Part shown: in pieces, positions 60,942 through 64,000 of the stretch
Layout: every line of letters begins with the position of its first letter
Numbering within the stretch: the stretch's first letter is position 1
Assembly (NCBI GenBank): GCA_020638835.1
Contig: JACKHV010000003.1
Span: forward strand, 62,001 to 126,000
Length of the DNA: 64,000 bases
Reading direction: 5' to 3'
Source: Planctomycetota bacterium
Lineage (GTDB): Bacteria; Planctomycetota; UBA1135; GCA-002686595
Notes under the pieces: model-generated
Told to the model about the DNA's origin: nothing
Databases searched by the model: none
Seen by the model: only the letters and a program-made list of their open reading frames with translations
Made by a program: the position numbers and the translations under genes

Positions 60942-62255
60942 TTGGAAACAAGCACCCTGCTTCGCAGAGGAGCACCGCTGTTCGTCAGTGCGCTCTGCGT
61001 CACGGCTACGGCCCTCGCCAACGAAGCTGCCAGCGAGGCCCCCTCGGCCTTCCCCGTGCTCGAGCAACCGGCGACACAGCCAGTCGCCCCGGCGGAATAC
61101 GGTTGGTCCTACCAACCCGGCACCGGTCTGACCTACTCCTCCGCCGACGGAGGCAACAAGATCAGCTTCGGCGGTCGGATCATGAACGACTGGGCCTTCA
61201 TGTCCGCGGACGACGGCACGAAGGGCGTCGATCCGACGAATCCATTCGTCGACGGCACTGAGTTCCGTCGCGCGCGCCTCGAGGCTTCAGGCACGCTCTA
61301 CGACAAGGTCAGCTTCAAGGCGTCGTACGACTTCGCCTCGAACCCGACCACGGGCTTCCGGGACGTGTGGATGGGCATCAGCGACGTCGTCGGTACCACC
61401 GACTTCCGCGTCGGCAAACAGAAGGAACCCTTCAGCCTCGAAGAGATCACGAGTTCGAAGTACATCACCTTCATGGAGCGCTCCCTCGCGAACTCGATGG
61501 CCCCCGCCTACAACACGGGAGCCGTGCTCCACGACCACTACGATGAGAGCCACGTGAGCTACGGCATCGGCGTCTTCCGCGACACCGGTGAGGACGGCTC
61601 GAGTGCACAGCAGAAGGACGGCGCGTACAACTTCACCGGCCGCGTCACCTGGGCTCCGGTCTACGACGCCGAGGACGCGCGTCTGGTACACGTCGGCATC
61701 GCCGGCTCGCTGCGGCGCCCCGAGATGAGCAGCGGAGTCAGCACGCGTCCGGAAGCTCACCTCGCCCCCCCGGTCCTCGACAGCGGAAGCATCAACACCG
61801 ACCAGGTCACGCAGTACGGCGGCGAGTTCGCCTGGGTCGGCGGACCGTGGTCCGTGCAGGCCGAGTACATCATGCAGACCATCTCCGGTCTGGCCGGCGC
61901 GCCGGACGTCGACACCACCGGCTACTACGCCTTCGTGAGCTACTTCCTCACCGGAGAGTCGCGTCCGTACCACGCTTCCGACGGCAGCTTCGGCCGCGTG
62001 AAGCCCGCGAAGAACTACGGGCAGGACGGCTCCGGCGCGTGGGAACTCGCCGCGCGCTACTCGAGCCTCGACATCGACGCGCCCGCCGTGGCGACGGCTG
62101 GTGACGTGAACGACATCACGATCGGCGCCAACTGGTACCTCAACCCGAACGCTCGCATCATGTTCAACTACGTGCTGGGCGACCTCGACAGCAACACCGA
62201 CGCGTTCGACGGGAACATGAACATCTTCATGATGCGTTTCCAGGTCGACTTCTAG
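60942..62255 (+). CDS. phosphate-selective porin O/P-like outer-membrane protein, TTG start
   Basis: This protein has 437 residues. A perfect AAGGAG (60930-60935) lies 6 nt before TTG 60942, which opens a signal peptide ending ALANEA; an earlier in-frame TTG at 60909 has no such site. The mature protein is a porin of the OprO/OprP group: KISFGGRIMNDWAFM, EFRRARLEASGTLYDKVSFKASYDF, RVGKQKEPFSLEEITSSKYITFMERSLAN, and NDITIGANWYLNPNARIMFNYVLGD, ending on Phe. These form trimeric anion channels, often induced by phosphate limitation. Channel specificity here is inferred. A hairpin lies just upstream. Confidence 0.87.
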   Translation: METSTLLRRGAPLFVSALCVTATALANEAASEAPSAFPVLEQPATQPVAPAEYGWSYQPGTGLTYSSADGGNKISFGGRIMNDWAFMSADDGTKGVDPTNPFVDGTEFRRARLEASGTLYDKVSFKASYDFASNPTTGFRDVWMGISDVVGTTDFRVGKQKEPFSLEEITSSKYITFMERSLANSMAPAYNTGAVLHDHYDESHVSYGIGVFRDTGEDGSSAQQKDGAYNFTGRVTWAPVYDAEDARLVHVGIAGSLRRPEMSSGVSTRPEAHLAPPVLDSGSINTDQVTQYGGEFAWVGGPWSVQAEYIMQTISGLAGAPDVDTTGYYAFVSYFLTGESRPYHASDGSFGRVKPAKNYGQDGSGAWELAARYSSLDIDAPAVATAGDVNDITIGANWYLNPNARIMFNYVLGDLDSNTDAFDGNMNIFMMRFQVDF

Positions 62256-62311
62256 TCGGAAGCAGAGAGACCAAGGCGATCGGACTGCACTCCCGGTCGC
62301 CGGGAAAGGGG

Positions 62312-62344
62312 AGGGCCCGCGTCCTGTGACGCGGGCCCTTTCTA
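62312..62344. terminator. bidirectional terminator after the porin gene
   Basis: AGGGCCCGCGTC (62312-62323) pairs with GACGCGGGCCCT (62328-62339) across CTGT, followed by TTCTACG. It lies between the convergent porin and Rrf2 genes. Confidence 0.8.
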
Positions 62345-62379
62345 CGTCTCGTCGGTCGGCGACGCGCGTCGCCCCCGTG

Positions 62380-62859
62380 TCAGGCGGACTGTTCCGCTTC
62401 CGTCACCGGCCAGGCGCTCGGGCCGGGATAGTTCGACTCGGGGTTCTCGCTGCAGAAGCGCACGAGGTTCGACAGCGTCGTGTTCGCGAGGCGCGCCAGG
62501 AACAGCTCGCTCGCGTCCTTCCAGTAGGAGTGCATCGGGCAGGCGCGCTCGTCGGAGCACTCGGCCTGACCCAGGAAGCACTGGCGCCGGCGGCCCAAGT
62601 GTTCCTGCGCATCGACGACCTGGAACAAGGTCACTTCGCCGGGCGGGTGCGCCAGCCGGAAGCCGCCGTTGCGACCGCGCTGGCTGGCCAGGATCCCGCG
62701 CGTCACCAGGGGCTGCAGGATCTTGCCGAGGAAGGGCGCGGGGATGTCGAGGTGCTTCGCCATCTCGCGCGCCAAGTGGTACTCGGAGGGCTCGGGCTGT
62801 TGGGCGAGGTAGGTGAGCGCGCGGATCGCGTACTCGCTGGATCGAGAGATGCCGTTCAC
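62380..62859 (-). CDS. Rrf2-family transcriptional regulator with three-cysteine cluster
   Basis: This protein has 159 residues. The winged helix opens SRSSEYAIRALTYLAQQ and carries IPAPFLGKILQPLVTRGILASQRGRNGGFRLA, the Rrf2 DNA-binding signature. A cysteine set C94-x6-C101-x5-C107 (RQCFLGQAECSDERACPMH) is positioned like the iron-sulphur ligands of IscR, NsrR and RsrR, so it probably senses nitric oxide, iron or redox state through a cluster. GTG start. Its upstream region contains four copies of GGAGTT, three of them at a 17-bp period, which suggests autoregulation. No isc or nor genes are adjacent. Confidence 0.85.
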   Translation of the reverse strand: MNGISRSSEYAIRALTYLAQQPEPSEYHLAREMAKHLDIPAPFLGKILQPLVTRGILASQRGRNGGFRLAHPPGEVTLFQVVDAQEHLGRRRQCFLGQAECSDERACPMHSYWKDASELFLARLANTTLSNLVRFCSENPESNYPGPSAWPVTEAEQSA

Positions 62860-62884
62860 GTGAGGGTTGAGCTGGGAAGTCGGC

Positions 62885-62948
62885 GGAGTTCTGCGCAGGA
62901 GTTCGTACGGCAGGGGAGTTCGTACGAAGCAGGAGTTGTATATCGAGA
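62885..62948. repeat. four GGAGTT direct repeats, three at 17-bp period, upstream of the Rrf2 gene
   Basis: GGAGTT occurs at 62885, 62898, 62915 and 62932. The second and third units share GGAGTTCGTACG, and a 10-bp palindrome TTCGTACGAA sits at 62919-62928. The array lies between the TAGAAT -10 candidate and the start codon on the minus strand, so it could be an operator array or an RNA leader rich in AACUCC. Confidence 0.55.
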
Positions 62949-62954
62949 ATTCTA
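62949..62954 (-). promoter_or_regulatory. candidate -10 element TAGAAT of the Rrf2 gene
   Basis: TAGAAT on the minus strand lies about 90 nt upstream of the GTG start, just beyond the repeat array. TATACA at 62937-62942 is an alternative. No clear -35 was found. Confidence 0.35.
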
Positions 62955-63109
62955 TTGGCTACGGGGCCCTCGGCGCCAGTCGAAAGGCGCTCGAGGCGCC
63001 TGCTGCGCCGCCTGCCGGCCTCGGAGCGCGCCCACTCGACCCTTCGCCGCCGGCGGAGCTCCGGACGCCGAGGATCGGCTCCGCGTCGGCGAGCTGTCAG
63101 GCTCCGCGC

Positions 63110-64000
63110 TCAATCCATGTGCGCCATGACACGCTCGTCGCCCATCTGCAGGCGCGTCGACATGCGCCTCACGACCGCCCCGCCGAGGTTGCCCGCGACC
63201 CGCAAGAAGCCCTTCGTCATCACCCGGCCGGTGAAGTCGATCGGAGCCCAGGAGCGGATCCCGCGGTGCCCCTGCGAGCGGTTGTAGAGCCGGTTCTGCT
63301 CGGTGACCATCCACTCGGAGTACAGCATGTAGAGGAGCAGCAAGGGCTTCGATGCGAGCTTCGAGTGCAGGGTGCGCTTCGCGAACGGCATCAGCCCGGG
63401 GTGACGTACCAGCACCGGGAACCACTTGTGCAGGTTCTCGATCGCGAGCTTGTCCTTCACCTCGATCGACGCGCCGCGGTTGAACTGCGCCGGGAAGTCG
63501 TCGTACTCCGCGACCGCGATGCCCATCTCGCGCGTGATGTCGTTCAGCTCGAACTCGGGGTAGGGCTGCACGATCGAGCACAGCGGGTGGTCGACCTTGC
63601 ACTGCTGGTTCAGCGTGATCGTGTCGATGTCGTCCTGCAGCGTCCCGCCCGGTCCGCCCAGCATGTTCAGCGACCCGAGCCGGATGCCGTACTTCTTGAT
63701 CCACTCCGACGCGTCGACGAGCTGCTTCGTCTCCGTGTTCTTGCGGTAGATCGTGTTCCGCATGTGGTCGTTCGCGGCCTCGAAGGCGATGCGCGCGTAG
63801 ATGCAGCCCGCGTGCTTGAGCTGCTTGATGTGTTCCTCCTTGGTCATGTTCGCCATGAGGATCACGTCGAAGGGGAGCCCGACTTCCTTCGGCCAGCGCT
63901 CCGAGAATTCCGCGAGCCAGTCGCCCTTCAGGTTGAAGATGTCGTCGAGGAAGTGCACGAAGCGCAGCGGATAACGCTCGCGGATCGCGTTCGCCTCCTC
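63110..64000 (-). CDS. radical SAM protein, C-terminal part (5' end outside window)
   Basis: Only the last 296 residues are visible; the reading frame stays open to the right edge, so the start lies outside. FVHFLDDIFNLKGDWLAEFSE, FDVILMANMTKEEHIKQLKHAGCIYARIAFEAAND, IRLGSLNMLGGPGGTLQDDIDTI and a long DUF-type C-terminal tail match B12-binding radical SAM proteins of the hopanoid/lipid or unknown-substrate class. The CxxxCxxC cluster site and any cobalamin domain are off the window. It may form a gene cluster further right. Substrate unknown. Confidence 0.75.
   Translation of the reverse strand, partial: EEANAIRERYPLRFVHFLDDIFNLKGDWLAEFSERWPKEVGLPFDVILMANMTKEEHIKQLKHAGCIYARIAFEAANDHMRNTIYRKNTETKQLVDASEWIKKYGIRLGSLNMLGGPGGTLQDDIDTITLNQQCKVDHPLCSIVQPYPEFELNDITREMGIAVAEYDDFPAQFNRGASIEVKDKLAIENLHKWFPVLVRHPGLMPFAKRTLHSKLASKPLLLLYMLYSEWMVTEQNRLYNRSQGHRGIRSWAPIDFTGRVMTKGFLRVAGNLGGAVVRRMSTRLQMGDERVMAHMD

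Noticed and set aside
62980..63109. Small GC hairpins downstream of the radical SAM gene
   Set aside because: Stems are short and no T-rich tract follows on the minus strand, so a terminator cannot be supported.

Overview
This 64 kb window is GC-rich (roughly two thirds G+C by eye) and densely packed. It comes from a Gram-negative-type, respiring, heterotrophic bacterium. There are many secreted or lipid-anchored proteins of unknown function, outer-membrane beta-barrel candidates, a TPR-bearing Ser/Thr kinase, DUF1570-like HExxH proteins and an ECF-type sigma factor start. GTG and TTG starts and overlapping start/stop codons are common. Together these suggest Planctomycetota; that assignment is inference, not something the sequence proves. 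No rRNA, tRNA, CRISPR array, insertion sequence or prophage was seen.

Layout. 1-5.3 kb: the start of an ECF-type sigma factor, secreted proteins of unknown role, a DUF486 membrane protein and a HEAT/von Willebrand A-like protein. 5.3-13.5 kb: a type III polyketide synthase with a methyltransferase, a lipoprotein, a YceI-like protein and a divergent FAD oxidoreductase (an Srs-like phenolic-lipid gene set), then a histidine kinase and a sigma54 activator. 13.5-27.3 kb: DUF481, BtrH-like and membrane proteins, a divergent pair of HExxH proteins, a rimB-rimK-succinylglutamate-desuccinylase-like operon, a barrel protein and a diheme cytochrome c. 27.4-33.8 kb (minus strand): typA/bipA, a DEDDh exonuclease with a possible WYL tail, a membrane glycosyltransferase and a TPR kinase. 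33.9-40.0 kb: an unknown protein, tryptophanase and a 1217-residue NfnBA-like fused flavoprotein.

40.0-50.7 kb is a respiratory control and terminal oxidase region. It holds a FixL-like PAS histidine kinase with conserved haem-pocket residues, a FixJ/NarL-type regulator, a degenerate paralogue of that regulator, two CBS-domain proteins and a cbb3 oxidase operon (diheme cytochrome c, ccoN, ccoO, two small membrane proteins, a ccoI-like copper ATPase). Just after it lies a candidate small RNA with promoter, 5' hairpin, a 24-codon ORF and a strong terminator. 51.0-57.4 kb is a compact LysW amino-acid biosynthesis operon (lysW, homocitrate-synthase-like, lysX, lysY, lysZ, lysJ, lysK). 57.4-62.3 kb returns to low-oxygen and stress functions: two UspA proteins, ccoG, a DsbD_2-type membrane protein and a phosphate-selective porin-like barrel. 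62.3-64 kb holds an Rrf2 regulator with three cysteines behind an array of direct repeats, and the 3' part of a radical SAM gene.

Two sequence-level themes run through the window. First, a -10-like hexamer of the form TAGNNT, most often TAGGCT or TAGAAT, lies upstream of many transcription-unit heads, in four cases only 6-11 nt before the start codon, which implies leaderless or nearly leaderless mRNAs. Second, an element CTACGCA-N6-CCCAGGG occurs at about -43 to -47 before both the degenerate regulator gene and the tandem UspA gene; it is a candidate site for the FixJ-like regulator.
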